From Tropicimonas aquimaris (lineage in GTDB: Bacteria > Pseudomonadota > Alphaproteobacteria > Rhodobacterales > Rhodobacteraceae), in contig NZ_JBHTJT010000030.1 in NCBI RefSeq assembly GCF_042676185.1, positions 153,967 to 217,966 on the forward strand: a stretch of DNA of 64,000 bases. Direction: 5' to 3'. A program made the translations under genes and the position numbers. Shown here in pieces: positions 8,823-17,608 of the stretch (position 1 is the stretch's first letter; the number at the start of each line of letters is the position of its first letter). The notes below the pieces were generated by a model. It did no database searches and was not told the origin of the DNA. It was given only the letters and a program-made list of their open reading frames with translations.

Positions 8823-10142
8823 TTGCGCACGCGACTGAACGACCGCATTCACAACTTCTTCGAACGATGGTTTCCGGAACAGCGCCTGTTCCTGCGCTCC
8901 GACGACAAAACCCGCTTCATCCGGCTGCGGCCCGGGACCCAGGCGCTCGCACTCTTCGGCTCGGCCGCGACGATAGGCTGGGCGATCATCGCATCCTCCG
9001 TGCTGCTGATGGACTCGATCGGGGCCGGCAATATCCGAGAGCAGGCAGGTCGTGACCGCGCGCTCTATGAAGAGCGGCTGAACGAGCTGTCTTTGGCGCG
9101 AGAAGCCGCCGAGGCTCAGGCGCTCGCCGCCCACGAGCGGTTCAACGCCGCGCTCGAGCAGGTTTCGGCGATGCAGTCGCAGCTTTTGACCTCCGAGAGC
9201 CGCCGCCACGAGTTGGAGACCGGAATCGGCGTCGTGCAGACCGCGCTGCGCCGCACGATCAACGAGCGTGATCAGGCCCGCGAGGAGAAGGAAGCGGTGG
9301 TCGCGGTGCTCGAAGGGCGCGCGGAGAGCGAAAGCGAAAAGGCCTCCCTCGCCGAGGTTGACGCCACGCTGGACTTCCTGAACGCCGCGCTGGAGCGGAC
9401 CGCCACCGAGCGCGACAGCATGGCCGAGGAAGCCGCCGCCGCGCTGGAAGAGGCCGAGGCCGCCGCCTACGAGCGCGACCTGATCCTCGACCGCAACGAG
9501 AAGATCTTCACGCAGCTGGAAGAGGCGCTGACCGTATCCGTGGAGCCGCTGGAGAAGATGTTCAAGAGCGCAGGCCTGCCACCCGAGCGCCTGCTGGACG
9601 CGGTGCGCCGCGGCTATTCCGGCCAGGGCGGCCCGCTGACGCCGATCTCCTTCTCCACCAAGGGCATGGAACCCTCTGCCGATGAGGCGCGCGCCAATAC
9701 GTTGCTCAAGGGGCTCGACCGGATGAACCTCTACCGGATCGCCGCCGAAAAGGCGCCGTTCGGCATGCCGCTCAAGGATTCCTTCCGTTTCACCAGCGGC
9801 TTCGGCCCCCGCTGGGGACGGATGCATAACGGCACCGACTTCGCCGGCAGCCACGGCACGCCGATCTATGCAACCGCAGACGGCGTCGTGGTGCAGGCGG
9901 GCTGGCATTCCGGCTTCGGACGCATGGTCAAGGTGCGCCACGAATTCGGCATCGAAACCTGGTACGCCCACATGTCGCGCCTGCACGTCAAAGAGGGTCA
10001 AAGGGTCTCGAAAGGACAGAGGATCGGTGATATGGGCAATACCGGACGGTCGACCGGCACCCACCTGCACTACGAGGTGCATGTGAACGGAAAGCCCGTG
10101 AACCCTATGAACTTTATCAAGGCAGCCAAAGATGTTTTCTAA
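8823..10142 (+). CDS. M23 family metallopeptidase with N-terminal membrane anchor and coiled coil
   Basis: Probable peptidoglycan endopeptidase, 439 residues, starting at a TTG codon (RTRLNDRIHNFFERW). Layout: cytoplasmic head, a membrane helix near residues 37-65, a long charged coiled coil at about 75-235, then the LytM/M23 domain in the last ~120 residues. The zinc motifs are MHNGTDFAG (HxxxD) and THLHYEVH (HxH). The 3' end overlaps the bactofilin gene by 11 bp, so the two are translationally coupled. Such pairs shape the cell wall in other bacteria. Confidence 0.9.
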   Translation: MRTRLNDRIHNFFERWFPEQRLFLRSDDKTRFIRLRPGTQALALFGSAATIGWAIIASSVLLMDSIGAGNIREQAGRDRALYEERLNELSLAREAAEAQALAAHERFNAALEQVSAMQSQLLTSESRRHELETGIGVVQTALRRTINERDQAREEKEAVVAVLEGRAESESEKASLAEVDATLDFLNAALERTATERDSMAEEAAAALEEAEAAAYERDLILDRNEKIFTQLEEALTVSVEPLEKMFKSAGLPPERLLDAVRRGYSGQGGPLTPISFSTKGMEPSADEARANTLLKGLDRMNLYRIAAEKAPFGMPLKDSFRFTSGFGPRWGRMHNGTDFAGSHGTPIYATADGVVVQAGWHSGFGRMVKVRHEFGIETWYAHMSRLHVKEGQRVSKGQRIGDMGNTGRSTGTHLHYEVHVNGKPVNPMNFIKAAKDVF

Positions 10143-10635
10143 GAGCCGAATCAACGAGCCTGGCCCGGCGAAGGACACCGATGCGTCCAAGGCGCCCGAC
10201 ATCGCCAAGAAGTCGAGCGGTCTGCCCCCGATGGACACCCAGCCCGCCGCGCCCAAGGCAAAGCCGCCGGCATCGGTTCTGTCGTCGGACCTGACGATCA
10301 CCGGCAACCTGAAGACCACCGGCGACATCCAGGTCGAAGGCACCGTGGAGGGCGACATCCGCGCCCACCTGCTGACCATCGGCGAGAACGCCACGATCCG
10401 CGGAGAATGCGTCGCCGACGACGTCGTGATCAACGGGCGGATCGTTGGCCGCGTGCGCGGCCTCAAGGTTCGCCTGACCTCCACCGCGAAGGTCGAGGGC
10501 GACATCATCCACAAGACCATTGCCATCGAAAGCGGTGCGCATTTCGAAGGCTCCGTGCAGCGGCAGGACGATCCGCTGAGCACCGGCGGCCAGCAGCGCG
10601 CGGCCGCGAAGGCCCAGGTGACGACCGAAGGCTGA
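10132..10635 (+). CDS. Bactofilin (polymer-forming cytoskeletal protein)
   Basis: A 167-residue protein with the bactofilin (DUF583) beta-helix from about residue 45 to 145, recognisable by short repeats such as LTITGNLKTTGDIQVEG, TVEGDI and VVINGRIVG. The disordered, Lys/Pro-rich N-terminus is typical of the membrane-targeting end of bactofilins. It overlaps the M23 peptidase stop. In other bacteria bactofilins recruit such peptidases to defined cell sites; a scaffold role here is inferred. Confidence 0.93.
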   Translation: MFSKSRINEPGPAKDTDASKAPDIAKKSSGLPPMDTQPAAPKAKPPASVLSSDLTITGNLKTTGDIQVEGTVEGDIRAHLLTIGENATIRGECVADDVVINGRIVGRVRGLKVRLTSTAKVEGDIIHKTIAIESGAHFEGSVQRQDDPLSTGGQQRAAAKAQVTTEG

Positions 10636-10659
10636 GGCCTTATCGAGGCGAAGAACCCG

Positions 10660-10694
10660 AACGGGCGGCGGCACGAGGCCCCGCCCGTTTTTTC
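10660..10694 (+). terminator. Rho-independent terminator after bactofilin
   Basis: Inverted repeat aacgggcgg (10660-10668) / ccgcccgtt (10681-10689) followed by a T-run (tttttt). It ends the M23-bactofilin unit and faces the convergent DUF2189 gene. Confidence 0.8.
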
Positions 10695-10709
10695 ATTTCC
10701 GCAGGCGCC

Positions 10710-11510
10710 TTACGCGGTGCGCTTGTCCTCCTCGCCGGGATGGATCAGCGCGCGGCGATAGAGATGCCAGGTCGCGTGCCCCAACACCGGCAGCGCCACA
10801 AGCAGCCCGAGAAAGGCCGGGATCATCGCCAGCACGATGTAGATGGCGATCACCATGGCCCAGAGCAGCATCACGCCGGCATTCTCCCGGACCGCCTCAA
10901 AGCTCAGCAGCATTGCCGTCATGAAGTCGATCTCCTTGTCGACCAGAAGCGGCAGCGAGAAGACGGTGAGGCCAAACAGGATGAAGCCCAGCACCGCGCC
11001 CACGGCGAGTTCCACGCCGATCATCGTCAGCCCGTTCGTGGTCAGGAAGACCTCGTAGGAGGAGGTCACGTTGGTCATCACCGAGAGCCCCATGAAAAGC
11101 GCAAAGATCATATGGGCGAGGAAACTGTAGAACAGGAAGTAGATCACGATGATCGCGCCCACCCAGGGGATTTGCCTGTCCTTCTCGTTCCAGATCACGC
11201 CAAAGATCTGGTACAGGTCGAGCGGCCGGCCCTCCTCGATCCGACGGCTGGTCTCGTAGAGCCCGACAGCGGCAAAAGGGGCGATGAGCGGGAAGCCGAG
11301 AGCCAGGATGACGGTCTGCGTGACGAACCCGCCCGAGACGAAGGCGAGGAACAGCCCGCCCAGCACATAGACTCCGGAGAACACGAGACCGAAGAAAGGG
11401 GCCTTGCGGAAATCCTTCCAGCCCATGTCGAGCGCATATACGAGATCGCTCCGGTCCAGGATGGCGATATCCGGGCGTGGCGATGCCTCTGGCACCACGG
11501 TATCTGTCAT
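10710..11510 (-). CDS. DUF2189 integral membrane protein
   Basis: A 266-residue protein with about six hydrophobic segments (for example VYVLGGLFLAFVSGGFV, ALGFPLIAPFAAVGLYE, VGAIIVIYFLFYSFLAHMI, VMLLWAMVIAIYIVLAMI). It matches the DUF2189 group, sometimes labelled cytochrome c oxidase subunit I-like without evidence of redox function. No heme-ligand pattern is evident. Function unknown. It is monocistronic on the minus strand, convergent with bactofilin. Confidence 0.8.
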   Translation of the reverse strand: MTDTVVPEASPRPDIAILDRSDLVYALDMGWKDFRKAPFFGLVFSGVYVLGGLFLAFVSGGFVTQTVILALGFPLIAPFAAVGLYETSRRIEEGRPLDLYQIFGVIWNEKDRQIPWVGAIIVIYFLFYSFLAHMIFALFMGLSVMTNVTSSYEVFLTTNGLTMIGVELAVGAVLGFILFGLTVFSLPLLVDKEIDFMTAMLLSFEAVRENAGVMLLWAMVIAIYIVLAMIPAFLGLLVALPVLGHATWHLYRRALIHPGEEDKRTA

Positions 11511-11650
11511 GCATTGTCCTCCCCTGCCTGCCGGCCATGGGAGAATGACCGCCCGGGGCGGCGCAAATCAAGTGCCTTGCGGATTACGACGGAGCGCAGA
11601 GGGGGCCTGTCTTAGCCGCGCGTTACGGCCGTCGCCGGAAGGCCGGCGCG

Positions 11651-12775
11651 TCAGTCCTCCGCCCGGGCCTCGCTGCGGCTCTTCCCGGCCACGTCCATTG
11701 CGAGCGTCGCGCCCATGAAGGCGTCCAGGTCGCCGTCGAGCACGCCCTGCGTGTCGGAGGTCTCGTGGTTGGTCCGCAGGTCCTTGACCATCTGGTAGGG
11801 CTGCAGGACGTAGGAGCGGATCTGGTTGCCCCAGCCGGCCGAGCCCTTGGCGGCGTGGGCCTCGTTGATCGCCTCGTTCCGCCGATCCAGTTCCATCTGG
11901 TAGAGCCGCGATTTCAGCGCCTTCATGGCGATGTCGCGGTTCTGGTGCTGCGACTTCTCAGACGAGGTCACGACAATGCCGGTGGGCGCGTGGGTGATCC
12001 GGACGGCGGAGTCGGTGGTGTTCACGTGCTGACCGCCCGCACCCGAGGAGCGATAGGTGTCGATCCGGATGTCGGCCGGGTTCACCTCGATCTCGATATT
12101 GTCGTCGACAACCGGGTAGACCCAGACGGAGGCGAAAGAAGTCTCGCGGGTGCCCTTGCCGAAGGGCGAGATCCGCACCAGCCGGTGCACGCCGCTCTCG
12201 GACTTGAGCCAGCCATAAGCGTTGGGTCCGGAGATCTTGTAAGCGACGGACTTGATGCCGGCCTCGGCGCCCGCTTCCTCGGATTGCAGCTCCACCTTGT
12301 AGCCGCGCTTCTCGGCCCAGCGGACGTACATCCGCTGCAGCATCGCCGCCCAGTCGCAGGCCTCGGTGCCACCGGCGCCGGCGTTGATCTCGAGGAAGGT
12401 GTCGTTGCCGTCAGCCTCGCCGTCGAGCAGGGCTTCGAGCTCCTTCTCGGCGGCTTTCTCGGCCAGCGCCTTCAGCGCGGTCTCGGCCTCGGTAACGACC
12501 TCCTCGTCCTCTTCCATCTCGCCGAGCTCGATCAGCTCGATATTGTCGTTCAACTCCTGCTCGAGGCCCCGATAGCTGGCCATCGAGTCCACCAGCATCT
12601 GGCGCTCGCGCATCAGCTTCTGCGCCGCGGCCGGATCGTCCCAGAGGGTCGGGTCCTCGACGCGCGCGTTGAACTCTTCCAGACGGTGGTCGGCTGTCTC
12701 GAGGTCCATCCTCTGGCCGAGCAGCGTCAGCGACTTGCGGATGGCATCAACGGTATTCTGGGTCTCGGCGCGCAT
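11651..12775 (-). CDS. prfB: Peptide chain release factor 2
   Basis: Terminates translation at UGA and UAA. The 374-residue protein has the RF2 codon-recognition tripeptide SPF at 203-205 (LVRISPFGKG) and the peptidyl-tRNA hydrolysis motif GGQ at 247-249 (SSGAGGQHVNT). The start is the ATG at 12775 (MRAETQNTVDAIRK); an open frame reaches 12844. The frame is continuous where E. coli prfB has its autoregulatory UGA frameshift, so that control is absent here. It lies downstream of PBP1A on the same strand. Confidence 0.96.
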   Translation of the reverse strand: MRAETQNTVDAIRKSLTLLGQRMDLETADHRLEEFNARVEDPTLWDDPAAAQKLMRERQMLVDSMASYRGLEQELNDNIELIELGEMEEDEEVVTEAETALKALAEKAAEKELEALLDGEADGNDTFLEINAGAGGTEACDWAAMLQRMYVRWAEKRGYKVELQSEEAGAEAGIKSVAYKISGPNAYGWLKSESGVHRLVRISPFGKGTRETSFASVWVYPVVDDNIEIEVNPADIRIDTYRSSGAGGQHVNTTDSAVRITHAPTGIVVTSSEKSQHQNRDIAMKALKSRLYQMELDRRNEAINEAHAAKGSAGWGNQIRSYVLQPYQMVKDLRTNHETSDTQGVLDGDLDAFMGATLAMDVAGKSRSEARAED

Positions 12776-12892
12776 TGGGGGTCCTGTAGCGAAACTGGGC
12801 ACGCAGACAGCAGTGCCGCGCGGCCCCTTGATATAATCCGGCATCCGACGTGCCGCAAGCCGAAGCCCCCGGCCCGCCCGAACGCGCGGGTG

Positions 12893-15412
12893 TCAGTAGA
12901 GCCCGCCCGAGCTGAGCGAGCCGAAGCTCGCCTTGGGCGCGATCCGGACGGTGCGGCCGGTCGAGGTGGTGACGGTGGTACTCTCGGTGGCGTCATCCTC
13001 GCCGCGCGAGAACATCGGCACGTTGGCCCCCATGACGAAGCCGCCGTCCACCAGCGCGCCGATGCCGAAGATCGGATCCTCACCGATACGGAAGTACTCC
13101 GCCACGACGTGATCGCCCGTTGCGTCATCCGACAGCCGGGCGCCGGTGAACCGGTCGATCTTGACGAAGAACCCGCCCTCCGGAACCTCGAACGGGCCCC
13201 CGCCGTATTTGGCGACCGCTTCGCGCATGAACCGGGTGAAGACGGGGCCGCACATGCCGCCACCGGAGGCGCCGCTGCCCAGCGGGCGGGGCTGGTCATA
13301 GCCGATGTAGCAGCCGGCGGCGATGTTGGAGGTGAAGCCGACGAACCAAACATCCTTGGCGTCGTTGGTCGTCCCGGTCTTGCCGGCCACTGGCACGCCG
13401 AGGTTGGCCGCGCCCACGGTTCCTGCCGCGGTACCGCGCTCCACCACACCCTGCATCATCGAGGTCAGCTGGTAGGCGGTAATCGCGTCGATCGCCCGCT
13501 TGCGGTCCGAGATGATCCGCGGCGCGAAGCCGGGCTCGAGCGAGGCCAGTTCGCAATCCGGGCAAACACGCTGATCCTGCTTGTAGACGGTCGCGCCCCA
13601 ACGGTCCTGCACCCGGTCAACCAGCGTCGGCTCCACGCGTTCCCCCCCGTTGGCGAACATCGAATAGGCCGCGACCATCTTGTAGAGCGTGGTCTCCTGG
13701 CTGCCGAGCGCGTTGGCGAGGTAGCGACCGAGGTGATCGTAGACCCCGAAATCCTCGGCGTAGCGGGCGACGGTATCCATGCCGACCTCCTGCGCGAGGC
13801 GGATGGTCATCAGGTTCCGGCTGCGCTCGATGCCGGTGCGCAGCGGGGTCGGGCCGTAGAACTTGTTCGACGCGTTCTTCGGCCGCCAGACACCCTCGGG
13901 CGTGTCGATCTCGATCGGCGCATCGACCACGATGGTTGCGGGCGTGTAGCCGGAATCGAGCGCCGCGGCATAGACGAAGGGCTTGAACGCCGAGCCAGGC
14001 TGGCGGGTCGCCTGCGTCGCGCGGTTGAAGACCGAGGCCTGGTAGGAGAAGCCGCCCTGCATCGCCAGCACGCGGCCTGTGTGCACGTCCATGGCGACGA
14101 AGGCGCCCTGCACCCGCGGCACCTGGCGGAGGGACCAGCGCAGGAACTCGCCGTCCTGGGTCATCCGGCGCACGTGGACCACGTCCCCGCGCTCGAAATT
14201 GGCGGCGAAGTCACCCTTGATCCAGGCGATGTCCTCGCGCGGAACCTGGATCGTGCCTTCGACACCTTCCGCGCCGAGCGTCATCGACTGGTCGGCGATC
14301 TCGAGCACCACGGCCGGATACCAGGTGCCATCGAGCTCGATGTCGCGCGCGATGGTCACTTCGGCAAGCGCCGCGCGCCAGCTTTCCTCGCTCTCCAGCG
14401 CCTCGGCCGGGATCTTCCGGCGGCTCTTGTTCCAGATTCCGCGGCTGCGGTCATAATCTTCCAGCGCCTTGCGCAGGGATTGCGCCGCCTCGACCTGAAG
14501 GTCCGGGTCGACCGTTGCGCGGATCGTCAGACCGCCGCCGAAGAACTCGTCGCGGCCGAACTCGCTCGACAGCTGGCGGCGGATCTCGTCGGTGAAGTAG
14601 TCGCGCGGCGGCAGGCTGCGGCGGAACGAGGGGAAGTCGCCGTTCTGCACGCTGCGGAGCGGTTTCGCCACTTCGGCCTCGTAGGTCACGCGGTCGAGAT
14701 AGCCGTTCTCGAACATCTCGCGCAGCACGAAGTCGCGCCGGATCGTCGCCTCTTCCTTCTGGGTGACGGGATGGTAGTTCGACGGCGCCTTGGGCAACGC
14801 AGCGAGGTAGGCCGCCTCGTGCGGCTCCAGTTGGACGAGGGACTTGTTGAAATAGGTCTGTGCGGCGGCGGCGACGCCGTAGGAGTTCTGGCCGAGGAAG
14901 ATCTCGTTGAGATAGAGTTCTAGGATCTTTTCCTTGTCGAGCGCCTGTTCCACGCGGGCGGCGAGCAGAATTTCCTTCATCTTGCGCTCGACGGAGCGGT
15001 CGGAGCTGAGCAGGAAGTTCTTCATCACCTGCTGGGTGATGGTCGAGGCGCCGCGCAGCCGGCCGCCCTGCGCCGCATCCAGCGCCGCCTTGGCGATACC
15101 GGCGGGGTCATAGCCCTTGTGCTCGTAGAAGTTCTTGTCTTCCGCCGAGATGAAGGCCTGCTTCACCAGCGGCGGGATGTCCTCGGCCGGGACGAAGAGG
15201 CGGCGTTCGGTGGCGAATTCGTCGATGATCTCGCCCTCGCCGGAATAAACCCGGCTGATCGTCTTGGGCGTGTAGCGCGCCAGTTCCTCGTGGTCGGGCA
15301 GATCGCGGGCGTACATCCAGATGACCCCACCGGCCAGCAGCGCCACGAAGAGCGCGCCGGTGACGACGAGCGTGAATATTCCGCCGAGAAGGCTGAAGAG
15401 GGCGCGGATCAT
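12893..15412 (-). CDS. mrcA: Penicillin-binding protein 1A (bifunctional glycosyltransferase/transpeptidase)
   Basis: Class A PBP of 839 residues that polymerises and cross-links peptidoglycan. An N-terminal membrane helix (about residues 10-34) is followed by the GT51 domain with catalytic-glutamate block ISAEDKNFYEHKG, the RGASTITQQVMKNFLL block and the LNEIFLGQNSYG motif. The transpeptidase has SAFK (serine nucleophile, RQPGSAFKPFVYA), SRN (IERSRNLMT) and KTG (VAGKTGTTNDAKD). The insert between the domains is typical of PBP1A. It is co-directional with prfB and 117 bp upstream of it. Confidence 0.96.
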   Translation of the reverse strand: MIRALFSLLGGIFTLVVTGALFVALLAGGVIWMYARDLPDHEELARYTPKTISRVYSGEGEIIDEFATERRLFVPAEDIPPLVKQAFISAEDKNFYEHKGYDPAGIAKAALDAAQGGRLRGASTITQQVMKNFLLSSDRSVERKMKEILLAARVEQALDKEKILELYLNEIFLGQNSYGVAAAAQTYFNKSLVQLEPHEAAYLAALPKAPSNYHPVTQKEEATIRRDFVLREMFENGYLDRVTYEAEVAKPLRSVQNGDFPSFRRSLPPRDYFTDEIRRQLSSEFGRDEFFGGGLTIRATVDPDLQVEAAQSLRKALEDYDRSRGIWNKSRRKIPAEALESEESWRAALAEVTIARDIELDGTWYPAVVLEIADQSMTLGAEGVEGTIQVPREDIAWIKGDFAANFERGDVVHVRRMTQDGEFLRWSLRQVPRVQGAFVAMDVHTGRVLAMQGGFSYQASVFNRATQATRQPGSAFKPFVYAAALDSGYTPATIVVDAPIEIDTPEGVWRPKNASNKFYGPTPLRTGIERSRNLMTIRLAQEVGMDTVARYAEDFGVYDHLGRYLANALGSQETTLYKMVAAYSMFANGGERVEPTLVDRVQDRWGATVYKQDQRVCPDCELASLEPGFAPRIISDRKRAIDAITAYQLTSMMQGVVERGTAAGTVGAANLGVPVAGKTGTTNDAKDVWFVGFTSNIAAGCYIGYDQPRPLGSGASGGGMCGPVFTRFMREAVAKYGGGPFEVPEGGFFVKIDRFTGARLSDDATGDHVVAEYFRIGEDPIFGIGALVDGGFVMGANVPMFSRGEDDATESTTVTTSTGRTVRIAPKASFGSLSSGGLY

Positions 15413-15612
15413 GCAAAGGTCCTGTCTGTGCTTGGCGCGGTTATACGCAAGCTGCGGTTAGGGGTCAAAAGCAACCGGCCCGGTAATCGGCGACATGGCG
15501 CCTTCTTTGCGGTCACGTCTGCGTAAGAGCGGCCTGCACGGTAGGACGCGGCTGGCCCCGCGATCCTTGGAACCGGACTGGCGGACCGGGGGCGGCCGGC
15601 CTAGGGTGCGCC

Positions 15613-16227
15613 ATGCCCCGCCCCTCTCCCGACGACATCTTGCCAACCTACGACCGCGTCGGCCCCGACTGGGCCGCCGAACGCTCGCAGGCGCTCTACG
15701 AGGCGGGCTGGCTGCGGGAGTTTCTCGATGCGGCGCCGGGGCCGCGCGTGCTCGATCTCGGCTGCGGGTCTGGCCGGCCCATTGCCCTCTGGCTGGCGAC
15801 CCACGGCGCGGAGGTGACCGGCGTGGACGGCGCGGCCAGCATGTGCCGCCTCTTCGCCCGGACCCTGCCCGACCGCCCGGTGCATCATTGCGACATGCGG
15901 ACACTCGCCCTGGGCGAGCAATTCGACGCGATCCTGGCGTGGAACAGCTTCTTCCACCTGCCGCCGGAGGATCAGCGCGCCATGTTCCGAACCTTCGCCG
16001 CGCACGCGGCACCGGGCGCGGCGCTGATGTTCACCTCCGGTCCGGAGGCAGGCGTCCGATACGGCGCGGTTGCCGGGGCGCCGGTCTATCACGCCAGCCT
16101 TGATCCGCATGAGTTCCGCGCCGAGATGGCGGCGCAGGGCTTCGAGGTGCTGGCCTATGCGCCGGAGGACCCGGACTGTGCCGGGCATACCATCTGGCTG
16201 GCGAGGTTCGCGCCTACTGGCGCCTGA
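15613..16227 (+). CDS. Class I SAM-dependent methyltransferase
   Basis: A 204-residue small-molecule-type methyltransferase with a Rossmann SAM site: motif I VLDLGCGSGRP near residues 43-53, acidic loop VTGVDGAASM, and the motif IV region FDAILAWNSFFHLP. The substrate is unknown. Its last 14 bases overlap the end of the convergent amidase gene. Confidence 0.85.
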   Translation: MPRPSPDDILPTYDRVGPDWAAERSQALYEAGWLREFLDAAPGPRVLDLGCGSGRPIALWLATHGAEVTGVDGAASMCRLFARTLPDRPVHHCDMRTLALGEQFDAILAWNSFFHLPPEDQRAMFRTFAAHAAPGAALMFTSGPEAGVRYGAVAGAPVYHASLDPHEFRAEMAAQGFEVLAYAPEDPDCAGHTIWLARFAPTGA

Positions 16228-17434
16228 GCGCGGCGCGGGCGCGATCATCCTCAGCCCAGGCGGTCAGCCCCGCAACGATGGCTTCGACGGCGGACCTGCG
16301 CCAGGCAGGGTCCTGCAGCTTTTCCAGCTCGCCCGGGCTCGACATGAAGCCAAGCTCGATCAGGGCAGAGGGAATATCAGGCGATTTGAGCACCGAGAAA
16401 CCGGCCTGTTCTCGCGGCCGCTTGTGCAGCCGCACGCCGGCATCCCGAAACCCGGTGACCAGCGCATCGGCCAGCGCCTCGGTGCGTGGCGAGGTCTCCG
16501 TCCGGGCGATCGACATCAGGACGCGGGCAACCTCGTCGTCCTGATCCGTGAGATCGACGCCGGCCAGCAGGTCTGCCCGGTCGTGCCCCTCGGCGAGCTT
16601 GGCGGAGGCGCGCGACGAGGCTTCCTCGGAAAGCGTATAGACCTGCGCACCGCGGGCGATCCCCTCGACCACGGCGTCGGCATGGAGCGACAGGAAGACC
16701 TCGCCGCCGGCCCGCCGGGCTACGTCGATCCGCGCCTCGAGCGAGACGAATTCATCGACATCGCGGGTCATCGCCACCTCGAAACCCTCGGCCCGCAGCA
16801 GGGCTTCGCGCAGATCGCGGGCGAAGGTCAGCACGAGTTCGGCCTCGTGGACGCCGTCGCGCACGGCGCCTGGGTCTATGCCGCCATGGCCGGGGTCGAT
16901 GACCACAGTGAGCTTTTCGTCCTCACCAAGACGGCGGCGCGCCGGGCGGTTGCTCTCCGTTTCGCGTGGGAAGGCCTGGCTTCGGTCGCTGCCGGAGCGC
17001 GCGGCGAAGGTCGTGGGATCGGTCCGGCTCAGCCGCACCTCGATCCGCGCGCTGCCGTCGCCGGCGTCGGTCTCCATTCCGGCGCTGTCGACGGCATAAT
17101 GCCCGGCCAGATCCAGCACCAGCCGCGACCAGCCTGCCTGCACCGTGCCGTGGCGCACGCTCTGCACCGCCTCGCTGAAGCCGAGATCGCCCGGGCGCAG
17201 CCGGTCGAAATCGACCTCCCGGAAGTCCAGCACCAGACGCGGCGGATCGGCCAGCGTCTGCACCCGGTAGGGCACCGGCTGGCTGATCGTCAGCACGAGG
17301 TCGAGCCCCTCGCTGCGATCGACGATCGCGGAGCGCTCGGGATCGAGCCGCGCCAGGGCGAACAGCCCCTGCGCCGAAACTGTACATGGAATCAAAAGCA
17401 TTGCTGCCAGCAGCAACGCGAAGAACCTGATCAT
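16214..17434 (-). CDS. N-acetylmuramoyl-L-alanine amidase (AmiC type, AMIN + Amidase_3)
   Basis: Periplasmic hydrolase that cuts the stem peptide from peptidoglycan during cell separation. It has 406 residues, with a signal peptide at 1-22 (MIRFFALLLAAMLLIPCTVSAQ), an AMIN targeting domain (to about 140), then the zinc amidase domain: VVIDPGHGGIDPGA (His ligand), HEAELVL (Glu ligand) and VFLSLHADA (His ligand). The start at 17434 is set by the signal peptide; an upstream in-frame ATG at 17518 adds a non-secretory leader. Its 3' end overlaps the methyltransferase stop. Confidence 0.93.
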   Translation of the reverse strand: MIRFFALLLAAMLLIPCTVSAQGLFALARLDPERSAIVDRSEGLDLVLTISQPVPYRVQTLADPPRLVLDFREVDFDRLRPGDLGFSEAVQSVRHGTVQAGWSRLVLDLAGHYAVDSAGMETDAGDGSARIEVRLSRTDPTTFAARSGSDRSQAFPRETESNRPARRRLGEDEKLTVVIDPGHGGIDPGAVRDGVHEAELVLTFARDLREALLRAEGFEVAMTRDVDEFVSLEARIDVARRAGGEVFLSLHADAVVEGIARGAQVYTLSEEASSRASAKLAEGHDRADLLAGVDLTDQDDEVARVLMSIARTETSPRTEALADALVTGFRDAGVRLHKRPREQAGFSVLKSPDIPSALIELGFMSSPGELEKLQDPAWRRSAVEAIVAGLTAWAEDDRARAALRRQ

Positions 17435-17526
17435 GAGCCTGCCCGGAATCGTTTGTTTGTTTGTTGGGCCGACCCTATCGCGTTTTGCCCTTGAATTGAA
17501 GCGTCGCGCGGGCCCCACAGGGCGGC

Positions 17527-17570
17527 CGGGGCGCTGCCCCGGACCCCGGGATATTTCGTGACAGAAGAAG
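17527..17570 (+). repeat. Dispersed intergenic repeat, copy B
   Basis: Begins with a hairpin (ccggggc gct gccccgg), then accccgggatatttc and an agaagaagg tail. It shares its core with copies at 7703-7748 and 38583-38620 and lies in the gap between the amidase promoter and the aminotransferase stop. Confidence 0.5.
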
Positions 17571-17608
17571 GATATGGCGTGCGCCGGGAGCGGCGGGCGC
17601 GCCGGCCG

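Noticed and set aside
8676..10583. A 635-codon minus-strand open frame
   Set aside because: It is antisense to the M23 peptidase and bactofilin genes, both with recognised motifs.
11765..14923. A 1052-codon open frame on the plus strand
   Set aside because: It runs antisense through prfB and PBP1A and has the His/Arg/Gly-rich composition of a high-GC shadow frame, with no domain or ribosome site.
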